Source of the DNA: Aporrectodea caliginosa
Lineage: Eukaryota > Annelida > Clitellata > Crassiclitellata > Lumbricidae
Assembly (NCBI GenBank): GCA_020284085.1
Contig: JACEVL010004609.1
Location: forward strand, 596,501-660,500
Direction: 5' to 3'
DNA length: 64,000 nt
Part shown: in pieces, positions 1 to 17,717 of the stretch
Layout of the letters: the number at the start of each line of letters is the position of its first letter
Numbering within the stretch: position 1 is the stretch's first letter
Made by a program: the position numbers and the translations under genes
The notes under the pieces: model-generated
Seen by the model: only the letters and a program-made list of their open reading frames with translations
Database searches by the model: none
What the model was told of the DNA's origin: nothing

Positions 1-344
1 CAAAAACACCGTGACAGTACGGTAGTAATTACAGAAAGCCATTCACATAAACTTTAGCAGATATGACTGCAATTAAAGCACAGATTACTCGTTGAAGCCG
101 CTACCTCTTGTTCGATATAAATAACGATGAACGATGACGATGATGTTAGCAAGTATACTACATATTTACTTCTGAGAGATTCAAAGTGGTTCTCGTTAAA
201 TGCTCCTTGATGCTTGCAATAGCCTGATAGAAAATAAAATTCGCACAGTAACCCACTACATACAGAAATGCATTTTGTCCTGCACACATGCTACAGTTCA
301 TAGACACATCTAGAAGACCCTGCTGAACACTGAGATGACCCAAC

Positions 345-3300
345 CTTATTAAATCTTGCAAATGGATAGTCTAATCCCTCATCAGCAACTCGGCGCCAGT
401 GGTAGAAGATGGCACCATCCTGAAAACAGAAGAAGCAAAGTCAATACATCCTCATCTCCAGCTCTGATTTGTAAAAAAAACTGAGAATGCAAACCTCTGT
501 TAAAAAATTTATTACAACTGTGAAATACCTTACCTTTACTTAGGCAAGCAAGCACAGTTAAGAAGTACCTACAAAGTGTTATACCATATGTGTCTAGATA
601 CAGTAAACGCTGCTTAATGGCATAGCCTCGGGACTGTCTTGAACCTATGCACATAACCGAGTTATGCACATAACAGAAGTTCCCATGTACTGTATAAAGT
701 TGGCTAAATGTACTGGTATTTAATAATAGTGATGGAGCCTATATACTATGCCTTCAGTAACCATTCAGGTAAAGTAAATCTAAGCGGAATGTATTATGAT
801 GCGGTTTGAACACTCCGGTATGTGCAGCTGAAAAAAGACCACTGGACAGCCGGAGTCATTTGCCTCCCCTACATTCCACTCTCTGCTCAGCTGAGCTTGC
901 TGTCCCCGCATGCAGGCGTCTATTAGGCAGCGCCATGCTTTCTCTGTTGCTGGCCCTTTAATTTGGAATGGGCTTCCTGTGCCTCTTCATTTGGTGCCCA
1001 GTGCCCTTGCCACCACGTTTTATTCCAACCTTAAGACTGTTCTTATTAGCCAGGGTTAAGTCGGGAGTTCTCCTGAGCAGATAACCTTGAAGGGGCGCCA
1101 TATAAATCTCCTACATAAATGAATGAATTCCACTAGGGCATGGGAGCTTTTTTACAATCAGTCACAGAGTTTCTGGACTTCTCTTAAGAAACTATCGAAG
1201 GCCGGAGTTACCTTCCGAGCAGGATTCGTAAATGGCATCCACTTCCACGGCCGAACACGACTCTGACCAATCTTTGCCTTCATCTGCTTGTAACCCTGAT
1301 ATGTGTCAGTTGGGATGATTGGCGGGCCATCCCTGTCAATCAATGAAACAAATAATTAATCAAACAATAATTCATCAGCACATCCATGACTCCATAGGCA
1401 CTGAAAATAGCAATCAGTCAAATTGATTGATCTTCGACTACTAGGATGAAGCCTGTCTAGTAATCAATCAACAGAACAATTAATCATTTTGTCAAATAGC
1501 CAATCAATCAATCAATAACACTTTAGCGATGAGCTGCATTGGTTTTCCAGTCACGTTTTGTACATGTACATTGTTAAAAGTGTTAACTAACACAACAACA
1601 TTCAGTGTGGCAGTTCCTCGGTCTCGGACTGCCACAGCACAGCACCGTGCCTATGCCTCTGTTGGCCCTTTGCTGTGGAATGACCTTCCTGCTTTAACTC
1701 GTGCTGTGATGTTTTATCTGGGGGCACTACTGTTTCTGCCCGTTCTCTTAAGACTTTTCGTTTTTCGAGGGGTTCTTCGCACTGGAAGCGCCTCTGATTA
1801 GGTTGTACTGTGAGAGGCGCTTTATAAATCCGTAAATAGAATAGAATAGAACATAACAACTGCACTCTATAAAGCAGCATAAACCATAAACTCATCTTGC
1901 ATAGCGAACACTATGTACACATAAAATTTGTGAGTTTTTGCTGCTTCATAAAGTGCACTTGTAATAGTATTGTGTTACTGAACACTTTAGCAAACAGCGT
2001 TTACTAAAAGTGACTAGGAAACCAATGCAGCTCATCGTTAAAGCGTTAGTGATTGATTGACTATTTCTGCACATGACATTCCCACTGGACACTCCTCTCT
2101 GTTAATAACATCCATAAAACATGGTCAACTAACCTGCCTACTTACTTATTATCTGTCCAAAGCAGTCCCCAGAGTTCTCTGTGCATTCCCTCTGGCTTCT
2201 TAAAGTTCGCATCATTCTTTTTGGCCTTCTTCTGAAACAAACAACCAGATTTTCCATAAACAACAAGTCCTAAGAATCACATTTATCATCAAGTATGCAA
2301 CATATAGATTATTATTATTATTATCAACACTATAATAGGGTTGGTACTGATTAAACATAATTTAAAATAATTATGTTATTACAGTTGGAATATGGCCATT
2401 CTCATTTTAGAAGCCAGTACTCGTGTAAATTCGTATTTACTAAACGGTTACTCTCTGGAACCTCACTTTAGTTTCGACACTATAAACCAATCCAATTTGT
2501 CCTATTAGAACTATACCAATAGTGCTGAACAGTAGTGATGTAGCTTTTCCGGAAAAGTATTTTGCGGAAAATTTTCCGCAGAACCAGAAAATACATTTAA
2601 CTCATAAAGTCAGATTTTCAGTATGAGACGACACTAGAAAATGTCTGTTTTTTTTTCAAAGTTCCTTTTATTTAAAATATTTCTGTCAATGCAGGCAACG
2701 TTCACCTTAAAAGAATTAAAATAAAGATTAAAGACTGTTCATTAGCGGACTGGAACTGAGTAGCCTAGTTTGATATGTTGTTAGTGTTATATACTGTCTG
2801 GCAATTTGACATTTTGTCAGCTTCTCATCTATTAGTCAGCTTTGTCTTAGTCCATGCACCACTCACTGAAGGCAACAGCTCATAGACAAGTGATTAAACT
2901 AAACACATTCTTTTGCTACTTACTAAGAGAAGTAGATTAGTGTCAGACTGCAATGGTAATGCCAATAACATTATATTTCAAGACATAAAACAATAGTATA
3001 ATAGGCCTCATGATAATTAATCTGTTGCAGTATTAAAATGGTGTCTGTAGTACTAGTGCATCAATTGCTGTTTTTTTCTCATATTTTCCTAACTAAAAAT
3101 ATTAAGGAGACTAAATCATAAAAATATTTTCTCTAAATTAACAGTGAAGTTTAATTCCAATTAATTATTAAATGTATTATCGTTGTTGAGCCTTGTGAAC
3201 AAACTGAACAGCAAGCACTAACATCAATTGCCATCGTTTGAATAAACATATGTTATAACTACATAAGAAAGTATAAACAATACAGTGAGTGATGTTTAAA

Positions 3301-3754
3301 CATTATTATTCATTTAAATTGTTATTTAGTAAATTATTAGATTGATCAATGGAAAAATATCGGAAAATTTTCCGGAAAAAACACTCGAAATTTTCCAGAA
3401 AAATATGAAATTTTCCGGACAATTTTTCCGTCTCACAACACTACTGAACCGTGCAGTATCTAGGCCTAAAGCTATAATAGTATAGTCTCCAATACTATAA
3501 CTGTATAATCATGCATTGATGTTACTTGCTGCGTTTTCACAGCTAGTTATGAAATAAACGAAAATACAATACAATACAACACAATGTTAAAATTAATGAC
3601 TTGTGTAAACAAAATATGGCAGTTGTTGAATATATAATTTAAGTTTTATAAATACTTTTTTTGCGTCGCTAAACAGTGCTTCTTTGGTCATGAAGTCATC
3701 TTTCTCCTCAGTCTCAATCTCAAGAATATCTCTCACGTCACTTCCCATCGCCAT
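345..3754 (-). CDS. DMAP1: DMAP1, first four coding exons (partial)
   Basis: DNA methyltransferase 1-associated protein 1 is a nuclear subunit of the NuA4/TIP60 and SRCAP chromatin complexes. Coding exons on the minus strand are 3754-3656, 2231-2146, 1332-1212 and 419-345; phases join cleanly (0, 2, 0, 0) with AG acceptors and GT donors. They give 127 residues. The N-terminus MAMGSDVRDILE matches the family start. Exon 2 carries KKPEGMHRE; exon 3 the very conserved VRPWKWMPFTNPARK; exon 4 DGAIFYHWRR followed by DYPFARFNK. A likely 5'UTR splice acceptor lies at 3760-3761, five bases before the ATG. The SANT-like domain and C-terminus should lie left of base 1; I found no further exon in 1-344. 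The introns hold a fold-back element and a hAT-like element. Identity rests on recalled family sequence, with high confidence. Confidence 0.93.
862..1135 (+). pseudogene. LINE ORF2 C-terminal remnant with 3' tail
   Basis: An open stretch near 930-1065 reads RHAFSVAGPLIWNGLP, followed by a region ending NLKTVL. This is the usual C-terminal tail of reverse-transcriptase ORFs in CR1/L2-like LINEs. It continues into a 3' end with GGGCGCCATATAAAT and a short AATGAATGAAT tail. There is no upstream reverse transcriptase, so the copy is a 5'-truncated insertion. It lies in DMAP1 intron 3, antisense to the gene. Confidence 0.7.
1509..2060. mobile_element. Fold-back element in DMAP1 intron 2
   Basis: The left end (about 1509-1560) and the right end (about 2003-2060) are inverted copies sharing CGATGAGCTGCATTGGTTT and flanking AT-rich sequence. 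No transposase is present. A LINE fragment fills the middle. Target duplications are obscured by a CAATCAAT-type repeat on the left. Confidence 0.65.
1605..1850 (+). pseudogene. LINE ORF2 C-terminal remnant inside the fold-back element
   Basis: Translation from about 1612 gives VPRSRTATAQHRAYASVGP followed by LLWNDLPALTRA, the same LINE C-terminal signature seen at 862, 7925, 15655, 26885 and 28372. It ends with a GAGAGGCGCTTTATAAAT 3' tail and an ATAGAATAGA run. Confidence 0.72.
2530..3446. mobile_element. hAT-like inverted-repeat element in DMAP1 intron 1
   Basis: The left end starts CAGTAGTGATG and runs into TTTTCCGGAAAA; the right end is its inverted counterpart, with TTTTCCGGA motifs and a terminal CACTACTG. 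The interior is AT-rich, about 0.9 kb in all, with no transposase. The flanking 8-mers do not match, so a clean target duplication is not visible. Confidence 0.6.
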
Positions 3755-3779
3755 CGTAGCTGAAATAAATGAAAGCACA

Positions 3780-4770
3780 ATTAAGGCTGAGAGATACTAA
3801 AAACTTGTTAATGCACATCATTGTATTGTACTGTATCTATCAGTTTACCTAACCTAATCTTGAAACTTCTTTTGCTAGTCACTGATGGTCATTACAACGT
3901 GAATTGTAGCATGACTTTCCTTTGTACTCTCTCATCACTTTCTGTCACATGCCCCTCCCTGGAACGTTATTAATTCCACAAAATGCTGCCAGCTGTTCCA
4001 TCATGGTTTCATCTCCAGGCCGTGTGCACTCTGAAATTCAGCGGACAACGGTAAAACTTGCAGTCCGGGATGGCCATATTGTTTACAAGTAGGGCAATCA
4101 CAAGACCATTCTTTAGGACTGCCTCTCTGACAGTCTGAGTAGGGCATATTGCTTTGAAGACAATCGACTGCAGGCGGCCAAACTTTAGCTTTACCCCGTA
4201 ATAGAAGTTATGGAACAAGCCATAAGACACGGCTGTGGATAAGAATTTTGGTTTCAGCGTTTTGTCATTTGTCCATGCAATTTACCTACTAACGTGCGCT
4301 GGCTGAAACCAATAACTAATCTCGATTATCTACAGCATCCACAGAAATATAAGTCGCAGGTGCTAAGAAAAAGCTGTAGACAGATATTCAATTTGATCCT
4401 TTTGGTTGGGGTGTATTGTTATTGTTTACAGTTTACTTATTTTAGTGACAAATCACCGATTACCCTAATTATCGCACACGCAACGGCAGATTCAGCTAAT
4501 AATAAACTATTATCACCGTATTTATAATTAACATAAAATGTCCAGGTTTATATAATCAGCACGCTGAAATCGCTCCTTGCTACGCAAGCTTTCTTTTTAA
4601 AATCGATTTTTAAACGATTTAATATAATTTAAAACCGCTTAATCCAAGGATCGACTGTACCATCGACCTCAATATAGGTCGATGGACTGTACGCAAAGCA
4701 AGTGGCGGTTAGCATTAATTGAATTCTCTAGCGCAAGTGTTGCTCAATTTAATTCAGGCAACGCTTTATC
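3780..4770. other. 5' flank of DMAP1, no gene seen
   Basis: Probably contains the DMAP1 promoter and an untranslated first exon, but I cannot place either. Short open frames here (for example 4009-4230 minus and 4294-4527 plus) have no recognisable domain or splice context. Confidence 0.4.
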
Positions 4771-4920
4771 TATTCTGTGGTTCTAGTTAATTTCATTTAT
4801 ATGCATCTGATTAATTTGAACGGTATTGAGTCATTTTTATGAGTGCTATGATCCGATATAGGAAAGCTTAGAAACAAAAAACAAAAATACTTTTTTTAAA
4901 CTTGGTTTTTTGCATCTCTG
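4771..4920 (+). mobile_element. Truncated copy of the 56-kb hAT MITE family
   Basis: Shares GATTAATTTGAACGGTATT and the terminal TTGGTTTTTTGCA...CTCTG with the complete elements at 56009 and 56559. The 5' half and its terminal repeat are missing. Confidence 0.7.
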
Positions 4921-5912
4921 GCTGTACACGGGTTTTAGTTAAAAATAATGTACTTTTCTAGCATAATTCCAGTGTTCGTTATGTACATTATTTCTATAAT
5001 GTAATTGAACAATCTTAAGAACCAATACTCTATGTGAGCTATGTTGAACATAACGACCTGTTATATAAGGGTCGAACCCACGGTTCTTTTATTGTTTCCA
5101 GCACGACCCCTTTGGATCTTGACCTGGAACCGATTTCACCTCGCCTATCCAATGTATCCATTGCTTTGACTAAGCGTCTGTGAATAAGCTGGTTCCCGCG
5201 ACTTCGCTTTTTTGGATACTGTAGAAATTTCAAGATTACGATCACGATTAATCACGAATGTTAATAACGTCTTGCATGACTACGTTCCGTAAATGAAGTA
5301 CGTATGTTGCGTAAGAGCAAAAATGACCTTAAGCCTGATGGGGTCAAAAAGTAACGAATCGAATTTGAGGGCAATGGTCTACGAGTCATTTAAATCAAGA
5401 TCAGTACAGTTATTCGCGATTATAACTAAAATCAACAATTAGCATTAGTATGTTATTGCATTTCATTATTAAGCTTATCAATCAAATTTGTCAACTGTAG
5501 TCAAATTTTTGTCTTTTCTTGAGTTATAACACACGACTTATATAAGCGACTTAACAGCTGTATCATCATATATTCGTTTAATGTAGGTGAGTAGGCCGGG
5601 TGCGAGCCGAATCCCCGAAACCCGAATTCCCGAATTTTATAGAGTACATATAGCACAATGACTGTGGCATGGTGAAAACTTGACATTTTTTCTTTGTGGT
5701 TGGCTTTTCTGAGTGCCATCTTGCTAAAAATCGTTAAACTTTAGGTCGTGGATAGAGTCACGCCCGACGTGAGCCGATACCTGGGACTAGGATCACGCCC
5801 GCCTCGCAATTGGTCATTGCATGTCACATGATTGTGTGTACCTGAAACGAACCGACCGATAAACATTGCCGTTTGCGGTGGAAGTTTGTTCACCGTGTTT
5901 TCTAAAGACGAA
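4921..5912. other. Intergenic, nothing recognised
   Basis: AT-rich sequence with short unconvincing frames on both strands; no RNA gene or known repeat end was identified. Confidence 0.4.
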
Positions 5913-6850
5913 ACTAACCCTAACCCTGACCCTAACCGACCCTCACGACGCCTAATCTGACCCTAAACGACCCTTCTTCTTTAAGTTCTCTGCCCTTCGG
6001 CAGGTTCCAACTTCCAATGACGCCACTCTTCTCTGTGCTGTGAATTTCTTTCTATCGTCATTGTCAGTGTTTCTTGGGAAATTAGAGAGGTGGTTTCCGT
6101 TGCCTTCCTCTCGGTGTTTTTAACGAGACACCATCTCCGAGCGTCGATGTCCTTCATCGTCCGTCCTTCCGACTCCTTGTCTCTGGGCTCGCATATACCG
6201 GCGAGGGCTCGGTCGTCCACCACGCACTCTGTTTCCAACAGGGGTACCGCGTGAAGGTGGCGTGGTGGGCATTTGGGTGGTAGAGGCTTTTAGAGACGCA
6301 TACCACCCCATTCTCCCCCGACCCTGACGACGCCTAATTTTACCCTAAACGACCCAACGAATCCTAACCTGGCCCTTACCGGCCATCAAGTTGTCCGCCA
6401 TATCAAAATTCCACGGGAAGACAACAAGTTCACGTGACAGGCTTTAGCCAATAACGCGACGGACGTGACTGTAGTACTGGGGATCCGGTAACGCCCGGGG
6501 TGTGAACGGATCCACTACGTAAACTTTATACTCTTGAAATGATGGTTTCTTTCATCCATTACACTCCTAAATTTTGAATGACTTCATCATTTATGGACCA
6601 TACTTAGTGCAGTTTCTTCTGTCTGAAAGCTTGTTTCAATCTGCATTTGAGGATTCCAATAACTCCATATCCCACTTTAGGTCCATTTTCCCAGATATGG
6701 TCACATATAGTTAGAAGATCTGGCAAGCTTATAGAATCGTGGGTTGAAGGACATAGTGCGTAAGTTTACTGGTGTCAAATGTGTCGGTTAGTGTCAGTTT
6801 AGGCGTCATGATGGTCGGTTAGGGTCAGGGTTAGGGTTAGTGTCGTCATT
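5913..6850. repeat. Telomere-like repeats in inverted orientation around a SINE-core-like segment
   Basis: CCCTAACCCTGACCCTAACC with derivatives (CGACGCCTAA, CCCTAAACGACCC) occupies 5913-5973 and 6318-6390. The opposite orientation GGTTAGGGTCAGGGTTAGGG appears near 6817-6840. Between them, 5976-6120 carries the words TTCTCTGCCC, CGGCAGG, GTGGTTTCC and TTGCCTTCC also found in the SINEs at 11285 and 16937. The telomere-like word recurs at 47266. Confidence 0.6.
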
Positions 6851-7019
6851 AGAAAACCTGGCACCGCCCGGCGTTCGTGCTGCATGCACAAAGATACTGT
6901 ATAACCCTTCAGTCCCCGATACTATAAGTTTGCCATTGTAACTGAAGTAAATATTTAGTGGGTAAAACTGCATTTTAGCGTATTTTTTTATTTCTTTGAA
7001 CGTATCCTGCATGTTAGCG

Positions 7020-7215
7020 TATTTTATTGTTTCTCTTCACTGGCTGCATAAATGGAAGTTTGATTGAATTTTGCATTGAAATGCAAGTTGTATCGATGAA
7101 AAGAATGTTTTTTCTTTGAAATGGAAGTTGGATTGATGAGACGAATTTTTTCGTTGAAATGGAAGTTGGATTGATGAAGAATAATTCTTTGCTTAAATAG
7201 AAGTTGGATTGATTA
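7020..7215 (+). repeat. Degenerate tandem repeat with GAAGTTGGATTGATGA core
   Basis: About five imperfect copies of a roughly 37-bp unit containing AAATGGAAGTTGGATTGATG. It is the same sequence family as the larger array at 32930-33930 and the fragment near 44640. Confidence 0.75.
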
Positions 7216-7538
7216 CAGTAAGAAATAATTAAATATGCTGTGGAGGTGATCATCCATAATAATAAAAATATGCTATTACTTCTCAATGCAAAAGACAAGA
7301 ATAAAATTCACTAAAATGCAGGTCTACCTAATTAGTCTATATAAAAGGTGGCCACTGGCCTTTGTAGACAGTTAGGCAATGTGAGCAGAACGTCATATAC
7401 TAAAAGGGGTTACTTGCAGTGTACTGTAATAATAGTGTAATTGCATATTGACCTTATTAATGCATGGTATACGTGTTTTAAAATTTATTCAGTGCTAATT
7501 TGTTTTTGATAGGAGTCTGACCGTTACTTGTACTAGAA

Positions 7539-12900
<5,362 letters not shown>

Positions 12901-13204
12901 GCACCAGCATGACTTGTTGATATTGCATGCCGTGTGATGTGCTGCTAGAAATTGTAGGTGTAATTGACATTTGAAGAACGTGTTATATCTTTTTAGGAAC
13001 TTGTCAAGCACGTCACAGTCAGGGTTTCCAAATGGCCGTTGTTACGTCCAGAAAAATCGTCCAAAATGTCCAATTTGTTTCGGTGTGAAAGCCGAAATAC
13101 ATGAGCTACATCCAAAAAAATTCTAGGGCAGGGCGTAAATACGTCCTCTTTTTGGACTCTAACAGAAACACTGGTCACAGTAGACAACAGAGTTAGCACT
13201 CGCC

Positions 13205-13440
13205 TTATATTCGTTCATTCACTCATTCATTCATTTCGGAACATTTATATAGCACCACTTTGAGGTATTGCACTTCTTCCAAAGTTCAAAAGTGCACACT
13301 GGACCATGCAACAGAACATTGATGGTGTTGAGTAATTGTGAATAAAGGATTTGCGCAAGGTCCCTACACATTGACTGCACAGCCCAGTGGAGGCTTGAAC
13401 CCATTCTCTCCACGTTACAGGCCGAGTGCTGGGCTCAGTC
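13205..13440 (-). mobile_element. SINE family A copy with LINE-type tail
   Basis: An inverted 3' tail (CATTCATTCATTTCGG, TTTATATAGCACC) precedes an inverted family-A body with AAATCCTTTATTCACAATTA and a head at CCTGTAACGTGGAGAGAATG. It lies in or just beyond the NUDT12 3'UTR. Confidence 0.65.
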
Positions 13441-14751
13441 GAGGAAGACTGGAATAGGCTTTGGTTTGAGTTAAAATACCAATTTTGGACAGCATGCTAT
13501 TGAATAGTTTGGAGCACTTAGAGGCACAGTTTGCTATAGGACATTATTAGCACAGTTTGTTTAAATTGTTGACATAATTATTTGGGAGCACTTGAAGGCA
13601 TTATAGGACATTATAAGCACAGTTTGCTATAGGACATTATAAGTACAGTGTGTTTAAATTGTTTGTTGGCATTTTACAGTTTAACCGGTGGAAAGTTATT
13701 TTAACTGTAAATTATTTGTTGGTGTACGTAACAGAAAATAAATTTAGAACATTGTCAGCACTTTTTTAAGACTATTCTCAATGGAAGATTCATTTTGGGT
13801 GTAGTCCATAAAGTACATCTAAAAACTAAGTCTCATTTAGATCCCTCCCTGCCCTTGTCAGCATTTGGCATTACCCTGAATACCCTCCCCCATCAACATT
13901 TCCAAGCATTTGCACTCCAGTGAAGTACTAAACCCAGTGTTTTAGTTGTCTAGCGTTGGGTGGTTCAACCATCCTAGCTTTTTTTCTAAACCCTCCGCTA
14001 AGTAACTGAAAAGATGTTGTCAGAGAACAAAGTGAAATATCTCATGAGTCAGTCATCAGTTGTTTCATGTGCAACATGGTAAGTGGTAACAACATTAGAT
14101 TTTGACCTACATTCTTGTATTTTGGTAATCTCAATAATTTCTACACCCACCCTCTGCTCTTTTTTGAGATCTAAAACACTGACTAAAGCCTAGAGTTTAA
14201 GCTAACAGATAGAACTTGTAGCTGCTCTTTTGGGGTCGTTTGCAGTTACTATATAATACACGCTGATGGAAACTCGTGTAAAATAATTTTATATCCAGTA
14301 CAGTGCACAGCGATCGAAATCAGCGTACAACCCTTAATACAGAGTGATCTGTACTGTGCGCTTTTGGTCCCTGGACTGAACCATAATTACTCGTCGATTT
14401 TTCTTAATGGATATCTTTGAAACTGATGTTTTTGTTATGTAAATCAGACGTAATGCTTCCTGGTCACCAGAGACGCTGCGGTACATATGCGCTGGCAAAG
14501 TACCAAGTATTATTAAGGAGGGGCGGGGTTTAGGGTAATGGTAATACTCTGTTATGAAGAGCAGAAGATCAGCACAGACGCGGGATCGCTTCCCCTACCC
14601 CCCCAAAGGTCGACAGCCTTTCATTCGCCAGGTGGCGTTGGTAAATGAGCAGTAAGGGTGTTTTTGCATGGCTGCCAAACAGTTAGACTCGACTCCTGTG
14701 ATCATCCGTTGAATTCCGTTCATACTGTGAAATTGTGAATTGTAATCATAC
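13441..14751. other. NUDT12 3' flank, no gene seen
   Basis: Contains a short duplicated segment (13510-13660) sharing GCACAGTTTGCTATAGGACA and AATAAA-type polyadenylation signals. No coding region is recognised. Confidence 0.45.
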
Positions 14752-14811
14752 CACAGTATAAATAATTATATTAATTATAATATTAATTATATTATGATTA
14801 TTTATACTGTG
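14752..14811. repeat. AT-rich palindrome
   Basis: CACAGTATAAATAAT at 14752-14766 is exactly inverted at 14797-14811, with an AT-rich, partly self-complementary centre. Confidence 0.85.
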
Positions 14812-14861
14812 ATCATACTGCGGTGTGTCAGTTTGAAATATGAAACGAAGATTATTATTAA

Positions 14862-15119
14862 CAGTGCTTTTTTTCAGCCGGAACTGTCCGGAACGGCGTT
14901 CCGGTACCTTTTTTCAACAATTAAAAATAATTTTAGTTAATTTAAATTTTTAATACAAAATTATTTAAAATTACTTAGATACTTTAATTTAATTTCAGTG
15001 TCTTCAGTGTTTATTGATACCGATATATCTTAAATTTAAATGTTAGAAAAAAATATGCCCATATAATTGTTCTGAATTTGTTGAGTTCCGGAACCTTTTT
15101 ATCCAGAAAAAAAGCACTG
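14862..15119. mobile_element. hAT-type MITE with perfect 8-bp target duplication
   Basis: 258 bp. Ends start CAGTGCTTTTTTTC on both strands, with GTTCCGGAAC-like subterminal motifs. ATTATTAA flanks it directly at 14854-14861 and 15120-15127. No coding capacity. Confidence 0.9.
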
Positions 15120-15159
15120 ATTATTAAACATCTTACAACCGCAAGGGCTATTAAAGCTG

Positions 15160-15600
15160 ACCTTATTTAGATGGTGTGCAAGAGTCTAGTGGCTATTGTG
15201 TGCTGGCCTGTCAACCGAGAGGTCAGAGGTTTCAAATCCCTGCCACGGCAGAAATTTGGTTCAAGATTTCTGCTCCACGTACACCCCCTAGCCAACTCAG
15301 CCATAGGCCTAATGAGTACACTGACCGTACGCTGTTGGTGGGAAGATGAGACGGCTTGGGTGAGGATTGGCCACCCGCCCTCATATGCTGAGGGTTAGAA
15401 AATGAAGTCGCTAACACTTCATACCCATGGCTAGGGCTAGCTAAAGGGACTACTGCTCTTCTCTGACTGGCTGCAGGGTAGTCACTCGGTTGTATATCTG
15501 ACCGTACTCTAATTCGGTCAAAAGTCGATCGGCCACCACTTCCGTTCTTGGGTGGTGCCAGTCCCAAGCCTGAAAAAGGAGGAGGGCGACGTTAACAGCC
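15160..15600 (+). mobile_element. SINE family B
   Basis: A tRNA-like head (AGTCTAGTGGCTATTGTGTG, GAGGTTTCAAATCC), then the shared body with GAAGTCGCTAACACTTCATA. A longer 3' part contains the inverted word GGTGGTGCCAGTCCCAAGCC, which also appears, in the opposite sense, in the duplicated block near 37.7 and 38.2 kb. Confidence 0.75.
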
Positions 15601-15654
15601 GTGGCAGCCATAAGACGTCGTTAAACACTGGAAACTACTACGTAATTAGGTCAT

Positions 15655-15905
15655 TATATTGTATTGTATTGCATTGTGTTGTATTTGAGAACTTGTAAAG
15701 CGCCTCTTGCAGTGTAGGCCCTATAGCTATTCAGAGACGTGAGAGCCGCGAGGGAATAGGAAAGCCTCTACGCAGTGAACAGGGATGGAAGAGATCGCGG
15801 TCGATATCTTAGCACGGATAGAAAGGGAAAGGTCATTCCGTGAAGCAGGGCCCACTATAGCGAACTTAGCACGATTTAGGGCCATATAGCAGTCCTTGCC
15901 CGAGG
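15655..15905 (-). pseudogene. LINE C-terminal remnant, minus strand
   Basis: The minus-strand translation includes AKFAIVGPASRNDLSLSIR, a degenerate form of the LINE ORF2 tail. The 3' tail lies at lower coordinates with AAAGCGCCTCTTGCAG and a TTGTATTGTATTG run. Confidence 0.6.
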
Positions 15906-16671
15906 GACACGGAGATCAAGCCGATCAGCGGAGCGAAGGGACCGCAGAAAGACAGTGGAGGAGAGCTTGGAGACGGCGTTGGAGGACGAGCTCGGTTGCT
16001 ATTTCCTGCACCCACAAATCCACCGTTTACAGGGAAGACGGTCGATCAATGTTGATGGACTGGCCGCAACTACAGTCAGTTGCTGCCTGAGGCGTTCGGC
16101 CTCTCGCAATGGCCGCCATTCAGAGCAAGCACAACAATAATTAGTCATTGCCATTTGACTGGCGGCATGCACGAACCGGTTTATGAACCGTGGGAATAGA
16201 GACAATAGACAGCATGTCTATTGTCTGTATTCCGTCTCCAACGACATGGCCGACTCCACAGGTTATTCATTGTTAGCATGCAGCTATGGAACAAAAGACT
16301 GATCTGCGTAGGCTATACCACAGCCTCATTATGAAAATAGGCCACACACATTTTGAACAGCATCACGCAAGCGTACATGTAGCCTAATGATCCCTAATCT
16401 CAATATTTCTTAAACGTTACCTAAAAGCCAAGCGCTGAGCACAAACTTAGGCCTATTCACGAGCGCTGAAACGTTAACGTTGTGCAATTTTTTTGTCGCT
16501 GGGTATATGTAGGTGCCGCGCTTGCACGCATCATCTCGAGGGCGTCATGATTTCTCCTGGGCCAAACGTCGAAGCGCTGTTTTGTTCTAGGCACGCCGAC
16601 TTATCCGACGCGCAACAACATTGCGCAGAACGCAGCTAATCGGTTCATGACGTAATCCATGAATATTGTAT
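15906..16671. other. Intergenic, nothing recognised
   Basis: Contains overlapping 60-68-codon frames at 15896-16205 on both strands with no recognised domain. Near 16422-16470 there is a copy of the TTCACGAGC repeat end discussed in the findings. Confidence 0.4.
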
Positions 16672-16769
16672 GCACGCACGCACGCGCACCAACACACCTA
16701 CACACACAAACACCTACACACACACCTACACACACACCTACACACACACACACACCCACACACACACAA

Positions 16770-16812
<43 letters not shown>
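16672..16812. repeat. (CA)n-rich microsatellite with variants
   Basis: ACACAC runs interrupted by CTACAC and AAACAC variants. Frames through it are artefacts. Confidence 0.97.
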
Positions 16813-16813
<1 letters not shown>

Positions 16814-16841
16814 GTATGTAGGCTACACATCTATACTCCAT

Positions 16842-16843
16842 GT

Positions 16844-16936
<93 letters not shown>
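16842..16936. repeat. (GAT)n trinucleotide array
   Basis: About 31 tandem GAT/ATG triplets, directly abutting the family-C SINE to the right. Confidence 0.98.
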
Positions 16937-16937
<1 letters not shown>

Positions 16938-17135
16938 GTTCTCTGCCCGACGGCAGGTCCATTGGCAAAAAAATTTTATGAGATGAGTGATGTGGTTTCC
17001 CATTGCCTTCCGCAAACAATTATGGGTGAGCAACTAGTCCAGGGTCGCTACGCATTGGCTTGAGGTAGATTCGAACCTGCGACGCTACAGTAATAATGCA
17101 CAGAACATATACCGCTACACCACCACGTCCCATCT
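16937..17135 (-). mobile_element. tRNA-derived SINE, family C
   Basis: Read on the minus strand: GTGGTGGTGTAGCGGTATAT resembles an A-box region and GCAGGTTCGAATCTACC a B box, followed by the conserved core (GGAAGGCAATGGGAAACCAC, CCTGCCGTCGGGCAGAG). Confidence 0.72.
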
Positions 17136-17565
17136 AGCCTTTGCACCACCTCATACCACCAAACTTACAGAACATATACCGCTACACCACCACGTCCCAT
17201 CTACATACCACCAAACTTACACCATCGCGTACCACATATACGGTTACCTATGTAGGCCTAGGCCTACTATAAACCATATAATGGAAAGTGATGAATAATT
17301 ATGTTTAGCAACATACAGAATCCGCTCATAATAATTACGGACAGACCGTCACAGACGGCGGAAGACCAGAACGAGCGATAATAGGTCCGTTTGATGATAA
17401 GTGTCATTACGAACGAAAATATTGCATCAGTTAGCAAAACAGTGCACAGTAGGAGGCTAGAGCTAAAACAGTCACCACTGGCGGGCCAACACACACACAC
17501 GAGGAACCAACCAACGGATTCCCGTCGACAGCTGCTGAAGATATGGCATGGATGTGTGTATGTAT

Positions 17566-17717
17566 CAGTGGCGGCGACAGAAGGATAGGGTGGCTTAGCC
17601 CCTAACTGCGGCTAAGCCCCCAAAAGTGGGAAATCACTGCAAATCACAGGGAGGAGGGGGAAAAGGGAAGGGCTTCAAGCTTTAGCCCCCAAACCTGAAA
17701 TCCTGGCGCATCCACTG
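17566..17717. mobile_element. hAT-like short element
   Basis: Starts CAGTGGCGGCGACAG and ends GGCGCATCCACTG, with a TTAGCCCC-rich interior. Flanking 8-mers GTATGTAT and GTATGTCT match at seven of eight positions. Confidence 0.6.

Noticed and set aside
1..344. Search for the next DMAP1 exon
   Set aside because: None of the three minus-strand frames resembles the following conserved DMAP1 segment, so the next exon must lie outside the window.
15896..16205. Overlapping 60-68-codon frames on both strands
   Set aside because: No family resemblance and no splice context; the adjacent sequence is LINE-derived.
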